A DNA stretch of 64,000 nucleotides from Pseudoalteromonas espejiana DSM 9414 (lineage in GTDB: Bacteria > Pseudomonadota > Gammaproteobacteria > Enterobacterales > Alteromonadaceae), in contig NZ_CP011028.1 in the NCBI RefSeq assembly GCF_002221525.1, forward strand, positions 445,001 through 509,000, given 5' to 3'. Within the stretch, counting starts at the first letter, position 1; every line of letters begins with the position of its first letter. The notes below the pieces were generated by a model. It saw only the letters and a program-made list of their open reading frames with translations, had not been told where the DNA came from and made no database searches. The position numbers and the translations under genes were made by a program. Of this stretch, positions 16,601-24,118 are shown in pieces.

Positions 16601-19263
16601 ATATCAGTATCATTACTTAGTACATTTATTAAACTTGCTTGTGCATCCTCAGCAATTGTAATGCTATCGGAATTTGCCACCGGTGCGTCATTAGTAGGGG
16701 ATATAGTTATTTGTAAATTGGCGCTGGCACTCGCCTCATTTCCATCTGATATTGTATAAGAGACAATGGCAACCCCATTACTGTTAGGGTTAGGGCTATA
16801 CTGAACTTTATTTTCAACAATCGATGCCGAACCAAATTCAGTCATAACATTTGTTATTGTTAAATTGTCACCGTCAATGTCGGTGTCATTCACAAGTACA
16901 TCAACCAAAATAGGCGCTGCATCTTCTACCATAGACGCACTATCAGCAGAGGCTACAGGTGTGTCATTTACGGGCAATATAGTAAGTGAAACGGTGCCAC
17001 GACTTGTTTGTGGCGCATCATTCGCAATGCCATCAGAAATTGTATAGGTTAGGGTCACTTCACCAAAGTAATTGGGCTCAGGTGTATACTCAATATTATT
17101 ATTTACAATTTGGGCTGTACCCACTGTGTTGCTAATACTTGTAAGTGTAATTGTATCGCCATTGGCATCAGTATCATTATCTAATACGTTAAGCGTTGCA
17201 GTAGGGCTGTCCTCAGGCAGTGTATATTGATCGTCATTTGCTTTTGCTGGTGAATTAGAACCCGTTTTGCTTAATACAACTTGCGCTGTTGCTGTTAAGC
17301 CTTGTTCATTTGAAACTAAGTAGGTGAAGCTATCTACATCTAATGCATCTGAATTGGGTTGATAGGTAAATGAGCCATCACTGCTTAATAGCAATGTGCC
17401 ACTTTGAACATCAACAACAGGCGTTTGATCAACCGTTAAGTCACCAGGTTCTATGTTTACATCATTTTTAAGTAAACCATTATCAGCAGAAACACTTAAA
17501 GTTTGATTATACTGAAATTGATACTCATCATTTTGAGCGACCGGGTTATCTGGTGTGCTATTGATTGTAAGTGTAACAGTTGCGGTTGCGGTTGCGCCAA
17601 AAGCATCAATTACTTGATATTGAAATTCATCAACGCCGTAATAGTTTGCATCTGGAATATACGAAAAACTACCATCAGTATCTAAAAGTAGCTGCCCATG
17701 AGTGGGGGAAATTACATAGCTATCATCAATGATAAAAGTATCATTATTAGGGTCTGTATCGTTTGCAAGTAATCCTTGGCTTGCATTAACAATAAGAGTT
17801 GTGTCTTCATCAACACTGTAGTTGTCGTTCGCAGTTGTTGGCGGACTATTTTGATCTAGCGCGTTAATAGTAACGCTTGCAGTAGCTTGTGCGCCTAAAG
17901 CATCAATAATACGGTACTCAAACGTATCAGTGCCTTGCATATTGGCACTTCCTACATACTCAAAGCTGCCATTACCATTAAGGGTGAGCGTGCCTTTAGT
18001 CGGTGAGCTAACTGCTGTTGTATCTACGGTAAGTAAATCTAGGTCTATGTCGCTGTCATTCGCTAATAACCCAGGTGCTGTTACTACTAAAGAACCGTCG
18101 GCGGTTATGTTATAGGTATTATCAAGTGCTATTGGCGCATCATTAACGGCATTAATAGTTATTTCTACAATGCCTGTGTCGGTCATGCCTAACTCATTGA
18201 TTACCTGATAGCTAAACGCGTCATTGCCATTAAAGTTGGTGCGGGGTGTATAAGTAAAGTCGCCATTTTCGCTTATTGTTATATTACCGTGTTGTGGGCT
18301 AACGGCTACAGTGCTGTTTACATTCAAAGTACCTTGATATTCATCGCTATCATTAATTAACACGTTGCCTTGTAATGCTTGGTCTTCATTAACGTCAAAT
18401 AAATCATTTGCTGCTTTTGGAGCAAAATTTAGCTCACCTCCAACAGGTGCCACATTAATTACTTCTGCAAAACCACTTTCGCCACTACCATCTATGCCTG
18501 TAATTAAAATTTGGTAACTTTTTTCAGTAAGCGTGTCGCTAATACTAAAGCTTGTATCCGCTATGCTTAAAAATTGCTGACCATTTTCGAGGGCATTTAC
18601 ATTATTGGTTGTTACGCCTGCTTCGGTAGCTAAATAAACGTTGTAACGGTTTAAGTTTTCGTTAGCTTGCCATGATAAGTTAATAGTTTGCCCATCTCGC
18701 TGCGCAGTAGTTCCTTCAATTTGGTACGGCTGCCAACTTACGGTTATCGCATCTGCAAGTACTTGGTTATTAAGATTATCAGTAACCCATATTTCTAGGC
18801 GTAGATCGCCAGGATCAACGCCGTAAAAATAAGGGCTAAGCCCTATAACCGATAGCTCAAATTCGCTACCACATGCTTGCGCGCATATCGGCAAGCTTTT
18901 ATTTACACTAGGCAGTACTAAATTCACTGCACTTATGCCATCAGGGTCTGAAACATTGAGTAAAAACGTTATATTGCCCTGAATAACTTCGTTTGACTGT
19001 GAAAGGGTAAATGATGCTAAAGAGTTCGCAAGTGTTGCCCCTACAACGCCCCTATTAGATGCTACAGCACCTGAAACTTGGGTTTTTGTTGTAACTGTTT
19101 GGCCTACCACACCGGTAAGATTAATTGTTTCAGTAGATGGAGTAGGTGAGACCTGCTCTACGGGAGCTTGTGCTGTATCTTGTTGTGAAGTTTCTTCAGA
19201 GCCTCCACAAGCGCTGAGCAAAAAAACCATTGAACCGAGCAAAAAAAGGTTTTTTGCTGTCAT
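10648..19263 (-). CDS. Giant cadherin-like repeat lipoprotein (2871 aa)
   Basis: The N-terminus has a lipoprotein signal with lipobox LLSAC and Gly next to the Cys, predicting outer-membrane sorting. A ~250-residue N-terminal region is followed by 18 tandem ~90-aa Ig/cadherin-like repeats (~280-1950). Their signature is VNDAPVA...ED....NVL.NDTD, with Asp-rich NDTD loops that suggest Ca2+ binding. A cadherin-like repeat (INDAPEALNQTFSIGEN) follows. The last ~800 residues carry delta-60/beta-propeller-like units (LDTSF...G). GGAG sits 8 bp before ATG 19263. It is probably a surface adhesin or scaffold; the FecR and Slam-like genes lie immediately upstream. Repeats 8-12 form near-identical pairs (see findings). 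Ligand unknown. Confidence 0.88.
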   Translation of the reverse strand: MTAKNLFLLGSMVFLLSACGGSEETSQQDTAQAPVEQVSPTPSTETINLTGVVGQTVTTKTQVSGAVASNRGVVGATLANSLASFTLSQSNEVIQGNITFLLNVSDPDGISAVNLVLPSVNKSLPICAQACGSEFELSVIGLSPYFYGVDPGDLRLEIWVTDNLNNQVLADAITVSWQPYQIEGTTAQRDGQTINLSWQANENLNRYNVYLATEAGVTTNNVNALENGQQFLSIADTSFSISDTLTEKSYQILITGIDGSGESGFAEVINVAPVGGELNFAPKAANDLFDVNEDQALQGNVLINDSDEYQGTLNVNSTVAVSPQHGNITISENGDFTYTPRTNFNGNDAFSYQVINELGMTDTGIVEITINAVNDAPIALDNTYNITADGSLVVTAPGLLANDSDIDLDLLTVDTTAVSSPTKGTLTLNGNGSFEYVGSANMQGTDTFEYRIIDALGAQATASVTINALDQNSPPTTANDNYSVDEDTTLIVNASQGLLANDTDPNNDTFIIDDSYVISPTHGQLLLDTDGSFSYIPDANYYGVDEFQYQVIDAFGATATATVTLTINSTPDNPVAQNDEYQFQYNQTLSVSADNGLLKNDVNIEPGDLTVDQTPVVDVQSGTLLLSSDGSFTYQPNSDALDVDSFTYLVSNEQGLTATAQVVLSKTGSNSPAKANDDQYTLPEDSPTATLNVLDNDTDANGDTITLTSISNTVGTAQIVNNNIEYTPEPNYFGEVTLTYTISDGIANDAPQTSRGTVSLTILPVNDTPVASADSASMVEDAAPILVDVLVNDTDIDGDNLTITNVMTEFGSASIVENKVQYSPNPNSNGVAIVSYTISDGNEASASANLQITISPTNDAPVANSDSITIAEDAQASLINVLSNDTDIDGDNLTISSAVSDVGSVSIVNNQIQYTPAANDNGTASVTYTISDGTQSTTGTLTVTITPVNDTPVANPDAATILEDAAATNINVLINDTDVDGNTLSISTASTTTGSVSVAGSNLAYTPEANFNGQAIINYTISDGTDTAAGALTVTVTPVNDAPIANPDTATILEDAAATNINVLTNDTDVENDVLSISEANTSSGSVSVSGNNLIYTPAANFNGQATVSYTLSDGIDTAAGVLTITITPVNDAPVANPDSATILEDAVTTNINVLANDTDPESDSLSISAATTTTGSVSVAGSNLAYTPEANFNGQAIINYTVSDGTDTVAGVLTVTVTPVNDAPIANPDAATILEDAAATNINVLTNDTDVENDTLSISEANTSSGSVSVSGNNLIYTPAANFNGQAIVNYTLNDGTDTAAGVLTVTVTPVNDAPVANPDSATILEDAVTTNINVLANDTDPESDSLSISAATTTTGNVSVAGSNLAYTPEANFNGQVTINYTVSDGTDTATGILSITVTAVNDTPIANTDTVTINEDNATTVNVIANDTDIENDTLTITTVSADIGSADIVGNQVQYTPQADYNGTATVTYTISDGNAASSGTLNITITSVNDAPIANADTATILEDAAATNINVLANDTDVENDTLSISAVSATSGSVTSSGTDVIYTPAANFNGQASVSYTLSDGTDTAAGQLTITVTPVNDAPVANADAATILEDAAATNINVLANDTDIENDTLSISGATTGNGTVTVSGSNVVYTPSEDFNGQAIVNYTLSDGTDTAPGVVTITVSPVNDAPVANADSATILEDAAATSIDVLSNDTDVEGNTLSISAASASTGSVSSSGNNVIYTPAANFSGQATVNYTLSDGTDTATGQLTITVTPVNDAPVANPDTASILEDAAATSINVLSNDTDIENDTLSISSVNAITGSVTVSGSNIVYTPEADFNGQAVVNYTLSDGTDTAGGVLTITVTPVNDAPVAISDTATINEDAPETTIDVISNDTDVDVTDTLSITAVTADIGSASVESNQVKYTPALNSEGVATLTYTLSDSTDDVQGNLTITITPINDAPEALNQTFSIGENATDGEVVGSITASDIESNTLNFSLSGGETALFNINSTSGELSANGTSPFNYETATQHTVNINITDDGTPNETTTITATVNIIDEEDPLIPVEDNTFGRPLSGQIDLSRVFSDGEFNDSIELNTNLYFVGYNNNSDADIIVASYTNTGDVNTAFNGTGFKTIDLGEDEKGTAITSGNGELFIGYSSFDGTETEACLLKMSVTGIVSTNSGDGNSGTKCTTLASESAINDLEFTDNKVQGVGYSVNGLDKDSLFLKYDVSTLAFEAGSPGIVDVSGNNDDDESHAIKNFGNSELLVVGSTIGEENDLDATVRYLIPDGNNSGSFNSGDALIIDLSDEEGDDELLAIAGIDAVNFTAYLGGYITRSSGEKEAVMISIDSNGDIDENIGNEGIAIYNIDGNSGTGNGGAQITGVKYAPMSNQLILSGTTGIEASDTTQNEQLFTARVSVSNGELDTSYGVSGVNIISNFISNQSANAMTIDENDSVWLSGKFNDSTNEPFITSVTNDASLFTNFSTDGYTSINNLAISSDDQSMSLLQLQNGTQANKYLSASVAQFNTTNKLVLTRYTSAGVLDTSFSIDGIKALNINVAFKTVTLKELADGSIIIAGTQINGLTEEGFIAKVDQDGYLDDSFATEGIYTTVDILNSDINFTDVAIDSGGYIVAVGSFTDALSVTRSFATMLKSDGKLENSFGTSGAYYGNINEFFETLYIDINKDIFIAGKQVSGSDSQLIMLKVDDDANEIFTYTDTRITADITDSASKVLADSAANLYLIANEGTTPNQAVIIKLAADGSLDTSFATSGVGQYQLSPSSDTKVIDASLDTSGNIVLSGMSESKGMIARILADGTIDTLFGTSALGYYLAEQCDSTHTFTSMLLQTDTQIVLSSTCFDNASNNVSVSKFNFYPDGIKP
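14900..16760 (-). repeat. Higher-order 546-bp repeats inside the giant gene
   Basis: The same segment recurs at 15131, 15677 and 16223, a period of exactly 546 bp, or two ~91-codon modules. Copies at 15131 and 15677 differ at only about twenty positions by eye, including synonymous sites. This points to recent in-frame duplication or gene conversion rather than old divergence held by selection. The boundaries given are approximate. Confidence 0.8.
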
Positions 19264-19300
19264 TCTACATACTCCAATAAAAGCTTAATATTCAAAATTC

Positions 19301-20431
19301 TTAAGGTTCTAATCTAAAGTCACCACCGGCATTTATAGCAGGGTTACTTATTTCTTCTAGGCTAAAATCACCGGTAATAGTGTCTATGTCATTTAAAAAA
19401 ACGGCGTCAATTTCGCCGGTCGCTTTATTGTTATTATGAGAGGCAAATGTGATAGCTAAATCTAACTTAGTTAAATCAATAAGGCCGCTGTATGCTGCGT
19501 ACCAGTTTCCACCTGCATCGTTAAAACTAATTTCACCATCAGGTACAGTGCCATTATCAAAATCTACCGACATTGACATAGTAAAATCACTCACCTCACC
19601 CAAGCTTGATGACACATCAAAGCTTGTCGCTTGGTAATTAAATACACCTTGACGCTCTGCTATTTGGTCAATTAATGATGCATTACTGACTGCCTGAAAT
19701 TGTTGCTCTGCGTACACATCTGCTATTGATGTATCGGCATCGGTAGTATTTTCTGAAGTATTATTTTGCGCCAATGACTGCTGCTCAGGTTGTTGTTCTG
19801 CGTTATTGTCATCGTCTATAGGTGCAAAAGTTTGAGTAAATACTGCTGGTGCTTGCGTAGTTTTAATTACATCGCCCAAAGCGGTAACTTGCGCAAAAGA
19901 AAAAGGCTCATTGCTACCAAGTGATACAACGCTTTGATCGTCAAGTGTAAGGTCAATTGCGCCATCCCAAACCGCAACATACATATCACCTTCTACAAGT
20001 TGTAGTTCAAAGTGAGTGCCTCGAATACCAATTGAGCCAACAGGGGTTTTTACATTATAAGAGCCACCGTTCTTTTTAATAACACCCGAGATAGAGCGCA
20101 AGCCACCTTTTATTAGTTCTATAGAAGCAGAACCTTGCTGAGTTGCATTATCAAACTCATAGTTCGCAATATTTAGCTCCGAGTTTTCTTTTAGTGCTAT
20201 TAGGCCACCGTCAGACATAGAAAACTGTGCCTTACTTTTTTCACCTGTGGTTATTCTATCAACACCAAACACGGTATCCCTTCGTTTTAGAGTTCTTTGT
20301 TGAGCCGAACTTGCGTCAGTGGCCAGTACATCTCCTCGCGCCAAAATAGTTTTACCTGCAGCCGTATTACTTGCCTGAGAGGTAAAGCTCACACTAAGTA
20401 AGGTGGTTAATGCCAAAATTAAATGTTTCAT
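19301..20431 (-). CDS. FecR-domain periplasmic protein
   Basis: 376 aa with a Sec signal peptide (cleavage near ASNTAAG). The FecR domain spans about residues 25-165: ARGDVLATD, RDTVFGVDRITTGEKSKAQF, SDGGLIALKENSEL, a Gly-rich GGLRSISGVIKKN and GSIGIRGTHFEL. The rest is an acidic Q/N-rich linker and a C-terminal beta-rich part with no family I recognise. Unlike classical FecR it lacks an obvious inner-membrane helix after the signal. AAGG lies upstream of the ATG. It sits between the beta-barrel and giant lipoprotein genes and upstream of the CHASE2 cyclase. FecR proteins relay outer-membrane signals, so it may link the barrel or lipoprotein to CHASE2; this is inference. Confidence 0.87.
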   Translation of the reverse strand: MKHLILALTTLLSVSFTSQASNTAAGKTILARGDVLATDASSAQQRTLKRRDTVFGVDRITTGEKSKAQFSMSDGGLIALKENSELNIANYEFDNATQQGSASIELIKGGLRSISGVIKKNGGSYNVKTPVGSIGIRGTHFELQLVEGDMYVAVWDGAIDLTLDDQSVVSLGSNEPFSFAQVTALGDVIKTTQAPAVFTQTFAPIDDDNNAEQQPEQQSLAQNNTSENTTDADTSIADVYAEQQFQAVSNASLIDQIAERQGVFNYQATSFDVSSSLGEVSDFTMSMSVDFDNGTVPDGEISFNDAGGNWYAAYSGLIDLTKLDLAITFASHNNNKATGEIDAVFLNDIDTITGDFSLEEISNPAINAGGDFRLEP

Positions 20432-20443
20432 AAATACCTTAAA

Positions 20444-21769
20444 TTAGAATGAGTAACTTGCGCTTAAATTGGTGTCAAAGCGGTCGTATTCGAACAAAGA
20501 AATGTCACTTGTTTTATCTTGATAGTTTAGCGCTAACTGTAGCGCCAAGCTTTTATTGACCAAGTAGCGTACTGAGCTAGAAAGAATTAAGAGGTTGTCG
20601 CTGCGGGTCTGTAAAAACAGTGGGTGGTCGTCTTGATATTCAATCCATTGATACCCAGTTTGTGCGGATAGTTGCCACTGCTGGGCTAGTAGCGCACTCA
20701 CTTGATAATAAACACCGCTAATATTTCGGGCGTTAAAGTCACCCTCATTAATGTTAGCGCTTTCATTTTTAAAGTTAGCACTTACACTCTGGTACCACCT
20801 TTTAGATAAGTAGCTTGCACCTATATTAAGCGTGTAAAATGAGTTGTCTAACTTCTCATCAAATGTATTGTTCATAGCACCTAATGTGAGTGAGCCAAAT
20901 ACACTCAATTGTTTGTCTAACTCGTAGCTTGCACCAGCTGTTAGTGATGTTTCTGTTCTGTATAGCTCACCATCTAACAATAAAGGCGTAATACCAGCTT
21001 GCACATACCACAGGGTTTGTTCTAATTGTTGTTGGTAGCGCCCTGTTATATTTGTATTTATACGGTCATATTCAGATAGTTCATTAAATTTATACCAGTC
21101 AGTAGATATACCCAATGAAAGTGCACTGCGTTGATCAAGTGGGTGAGAGTAACGGCCTTTATAGTTTAGTTTTATATAGTTATCGTCGCTGCTTTTACTT
21201 GCTGGAGATAACAAAAACTCGCCTAAATTAGGGATTAATATAGTATCTTCTGATGTACCAGCATTAACATTGCCATCCATACCGTAAGCAATTTCAACAT
21301 TTTGATTATATGAACGCCCAGCTAAGCGTTGTTTAAGCTGTGAGGTTTCCAATAATTTGCGTGCAGCCACTTTTACTCTTTCAGGAGAAGCACTGGTATT
21401 AATTAGTACGGATGCTTGTGAATTAGCCGCAGGTAAGTTGTTGGCTGCAATATAAGATTTTACTAAATATAAGCGAGCCTCATACCACTGCGGCTTAGCT
21501 TCTATTACACGCTCAAAAGCAAATACAGCTGGTGCTGAAAGCCCAGAGTTAAGTGCCGAAACACCTAATAGGTAATCAAAGTCAGGCTCGCCTAGGTATT
21601 TATAATTTTTTTGGCTACGTTTATAAGCCTCATCGTAGTGTTTTTGCGAAATTAAATATTGCAGTTCACCAAGTAGCTTTACATACGAGATATTATTTTG
21701 GGCTTTTACATTTAAGCTAATAAAAGAAAAGTAACCAAGTAAAAAAATAAGAAAAGCTTGTTTGATCAT
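20444..21769 (-). CDS. TPR - outer-membrane beta-barrel protein (Slam-like)
   Basis: 441 aa from ATG 21769, chosen because MIKQAFLIFLLGYFSFI...VKA is a signal peptide; an ATG at 21844 would add 25 residues ahead of it. Residues ~30-140 are TPR-like helices (YDEAYKRSQKNYKYLGEPDFDYLL, AVFAFERVIEAKPQWYEAR). From ~165 alternating strands form a predicted ~14-strand barrel, starting IAYGMDGNVNAG and ending SASYSF with terminal Phe. Signal, TPR and DUF560-like barrel is the layout of Slam surface-lipoprotein exporters. It is first in the minus-strand operon, 12 bp before fecR. The Slam assignment is by architecture, not alignment. Confidence 0.75.
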   Translation of the reverse strand: MIKQAFLIFLLGYFSFISLNVKAQNNISYVKLLGELQYLISQKHYDEAYKRSQKNYKYLGEPDFDYLLGVSALNSGLSAPAVFAFERVIEAKPQWYEARLYLVKSYIAANNLPAANSQASVLINTSASPERVKVAARKLLETSQLKQRLAGRSYNQNVEIAYGMDGNVNAGTSEDTILIPNLGEFLLSPASKSSDDNYIKLNYKGRYSHPLDQRSALSLGISTDWYKFNELSEYDRINTNITGRYQQQLEQTLWYVQAGITPLLLDGELYRTETSLTAGASYELDKQLSVFGSLTLGAMNNTFDEKLDNSFYTLNIGASYLSKRWYQSVSANFKNESANINEGDFNARNISGVYYQVSALLAQQWQLSAQTGYQWIEYQDDHPLFLQTRSDNLLILSSSVRYLVNKSLALQLALNYQDKTSDISLFEYDRFDTNLSASYSF

Positions 21770-22007
21770 GCTTGTTGGAATGTCCCGTGAAATAAGTGGA
21801 GGCCTGCTAATACTAAATACTATTAAACAATAATAAGGTAGCACTTTCTGTTTATATGTAAAGCATATTGACGTATTATTATACGGTTGTTAACAATGAT
21901 TTGACATGGATAAATATAGATTAAGAAATATAAGAAGCATTAAAATATAATGAATTAATAAAGGAATTTATAAAGGGATTAACAAAGAATAACTAGAAGG
22001 GAAAAAA
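21770..22007. other. Upstream region of the six-gene operon
   Basis: 238 bp of AT-rich sequence between the Slam-like gene start and tRNA-His, both on the minus strand. The operon promoter should be here, but I see no clear sigma-70 pair. A read-through contribution from the tRNA transcript is also possible because no strong terminator separates them. Confidence 0.4.
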
Positions 22008-22084
22008 TGGGGCGATTGACGGGGCTTGAACCCGCGACAACCGGAATCACAATCCGGGGCTCTACCAACTGAGCTACAACCGCC
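22008..22084 (-). tRNA. tRNA-His (GTG anticodon)
   Basis: 77 nt on the minus strand, with encoded CCA (22008-22010), C73, a 7-bp acceptor GCGGTTG/CAATCGC (one G-T pair), and the extra G-1 diagnostic of tRNA-His. The D arm AGCTCAGTTGGTAGAGC, the anticodon loop TTGTGAT and the T arm with GGTTCAAGCC are all present. Confidence 0.97.
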
Positions 22085-22366
22085 ACTACACACCTCGATT
22101 GGTGTGGCGCGCATAATACATAAAATTATAAATGTTGTGAAGCCCAAATATAAAAAAAACTAAAAAAAATAAATATTTCATAAAATTAGTTTGTTATCAG
22201 TAAAGGTTCATAAATAGCATGTAGCATTTAAATCCAGCCAAAATGGCTAAAAAAGCATAAAAACCACGCGTAAGTAGTGAAAATTCATTATTTAATGAGA
22301 ATAAAATGTAAATTAATGTATACTCACTTGCGGGAAATTGCTTAATAAAAACTATTTGGAGTTACT
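22085..22366. other. tRNA-His / mscS intergenic region
   Basis: 282 bp, divergent between tRNA-His (minus) and mscS (plus). A TATACT hexamer at 22319-22324, about 45 bp before the mscS ATG, is a possible -10. No good -35 partner is seen. No gene or hairpin of note. Confidence 0.35.
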
Positions 22367-23185
22367 ATGGATTCAATACTTAATTGGCTAAACGAAAACT
22401 CAGGCCTGATTTTACATTATGGTATTCAAGCGGTTATTGCGCTTGTGATCTTTTTACTTGGTAGTCGTATTGCTAAGTTTTGTGCTGGTTTAACAGAAAA
22501 AACCTTTGATAAAAAGAAAGTAGATAAAGCGGTTGGCTCGTTTGTATCTAGTATAGTTTATGCAATTGTATTTGCTGCGACTATTTTAATGGCGCTTTCG
22601 CAAATAGGCATCGAAACTACTTCTTTCATTGCTATTTTAGGTGCTGCTGGTTTAGCTGTGGGCTTAGCACTACAGGGTTCACTATCTAACTTCGCATCTG
22701 GCGTATTAATTATTTTACTTCGTCCATTTAAATCTGGTGAGTTTGTTGAAGCTGGTGGTAAAATGGGCACAGTTAAAAAAATCGAAATATTCTCAACTGA
22801 ACTCCGTACTCCAGATAACAAAGTAATTATTGTACCTAACTCACAAATTATGTCGGGTGCTATTACTAACTTCTCAAGAGAATCTACTCGTCGTATCGAT
22901 TTAGTTATCGGAGTTGGTTATGATGCAGACCTACGTCAAGCAAAAGAAGTATTAAAGTCTGTACTTGATGCAGAAACACGCTTGCTAAAAGACCCAGCGT
23001 ATACAGTAGCTGTAAATGAGCTTGGCGATTCAAGCGTTAACTTTGTAGTTCGCCCTTGGGTAAATTCTGCAGATTATTGGCCGACTTACTGGTCATTAAT
23101 GGAAAATATTAAAATTGCATTAGACGATGCTGATATTGCAATTCCATTTCCACAAATGGATGTTCACTTGCACAAGCAAGACTAA
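22367..23185 (+). CDS. mscS: Small-conductance mechanosensitive channel MscS
   Basis: Homoheptameric inner-membrane channel that opens under membrane tension and releases solutes during hypo-osmotic shock. At 272 aa it is close to E. coli MscS (286). TM1 is ~15-38, TM2 ~60-82, and the pore helix TM3 ~90-125 with the Gly/Ala pattern GAAGLAVGLALQGSLSNFASGV. The beta domain follows (FVEAGGKMGTVKKIEIFSTELRTPDNK, VPNSQI), then a cytoplasmic alpha/beta domain. GGAG lies 7 bp upstream of the ATG. The DUF481 gene follows 28 bp later, so they may be co-transcribed. Confidence 0.93.
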   Translation: MDSILNWLNENSGLILHYGIQAVIALVIFLLGSRIAKFCAGLTEKTFDKKKVDKAVGSFVSSIVYAIVFAATILMALSQIGIETTSFIAILGAAGLAVGLALQGSLSNFASGVLIILLRPFKSGEFVEAGGKMGTVKKIEIFSTELRTPDNKVIIVPNSQIMSGAITNFSRESTRRIDLVIGVGYDADLRQAKEVLKSVLDAETRLLKDPAYTVAVNELGDSSVNFVVRPWVNSADYWPTYWSLMENIKIALDDADIAIPFPQMDVHLHKQD

Positions 23186-23213
23186 TTTTTAGTTATAGAT
23201 AGGTTATTTTTAA

Positions 23214-23996
23214 ATGAAATTGAAGCTTTTAACACTTTTAGTTGCAGCGTCTGCTGCAACTAACGCATTCGCTGAAGACGCAGAGAAAAAAACGTGGGAA
23301 GTAACAAGTGAGCTTGGTGCTATTGTTACTAGTGGTAATACAGAGACAACGACCCTAAAAGGTGGCCTTAAAGTATTGCATCACTTAGAAAACTGGAACA
23401 ACGAGTACAAAATTGACGGTATCTATAAAGAAGACGAAATAGAGAACGATCAAGGTGAAGACGAAAAACAACGTACAAACGAAAAGTACTCAGCATCTGC
23501 GCAAGGTAATTACAAATTAAATGAAAAGAATTCTCATTTATTCATTTATGGTTCACACGTTTCAGACTACTTTGGCGCGTATAGAACTGAATCTGTAATT
23601 TCTGCGGGTTACGGCTTACGCTTAATTGACCAGCCAGATATGTGGTTAAATGCAGAGTTTGGTCCAGGTTACAAATTTTTTGAATACTCAGACGACAGTA
23701 CTCAAGAAGATGATAACGGTAACCTACTAGCTGGCGAAAGCGACAGTGAAGTAATTGCTTTAGGTAAGCTTGATTACAACTGGCAGATTTCTGATAGTGC
23801 ACGTTTTACTCAACTTGTATCGGTTGAGTACGGTGATTCAAACACCAAAACACGTTCAGAAACTGCTTTGTTAGCGAAAATTAATGGCTCACTACAAATG
23901 AAAGTTGCTTTTAACGTAACCAACAACTCAGATGTTGCTGATGACGAAGAAAGCACAGATACAGAGACATCATTAACGCTTGTTTACAGTTTTTAA
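23214..23996 (+). CDS. DUF481 (YdiY-like) outer-membrane protein
   Basis: 260 aa. The signal peptide MKLKLLTLLVAASAATNAFA is followed by a DUF481 domain that begins WEVTSELGAIVTSGNTETTT, the usual first strand of this family, and ends with aromatic strand TSLTLVYSF. It is rich in Asp/Glu turns (DDSTQEDDNGN), typical of marine porin-like barrels. The function of DUF481 proteins is not established. It is followed by a strong terminator, closing the mscS unit. Confidence 0.85.
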   Translation: MKLKLLTLLVAASAATNAFAEDAEKKTWEVTSELGAIVTSGNTETTTLKGGLKVLHHLENWNNEYKIDGIYKEDEIENDQGEDEKQRTNEKYSASAQGNYKLNEKNSHLFIYGSHVSDYFGAYRTESVISAGYGLRLIDQPDMWLNAEFGPGYKFFEYSDDSTQEDDNGNLLAGESDSEVIALGKLDYNWQISDSARFTQLVSVEYGDSNTKTRSETALLAKINGSLQMKVAFNVTNNSDVADDEESTDTETSLTLVYSF

Positions 23997-24030
23997 TCAA
24001 ACACGCTTATTTAATGACATTTAAGTGACA

Positions 24031-24054
24031 AAAGGGACGAAAGTCCCTTTTTTA
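24031..24054 (+). terminator. Terminator after the DUF481 gene
   Basis: AAAGGGAC (24031-24038) and GTCCCTTT (24043-24050) enclose a GAAA tetraloop and run into T residues. This is a strong intrinsic terminator separating mscS/DUF481 from the polysaccharide locus. Confidence 0.92.
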
Positions 24055-24118
24055 TTTGCAAAGTTTTAATGTATCATACCCTCCAATTTTGGTTGTAGAC
24101 CTAGGGAAATACCTACTC

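Noticed and set aside
12329..18115. Many 60-106-aa plus-strand frames opposite the giant lipoprotein gene
   Set aside because: They recur with the 91-codon period of the repeats and are shadows of the real frame; none has family features.
22008..22084. tRNA-His as an island attachment site for the adjacent giant operon
   Set aside because: I see no second copy of the tRNA 3' end, no integrase, and no compositional break at the other side.
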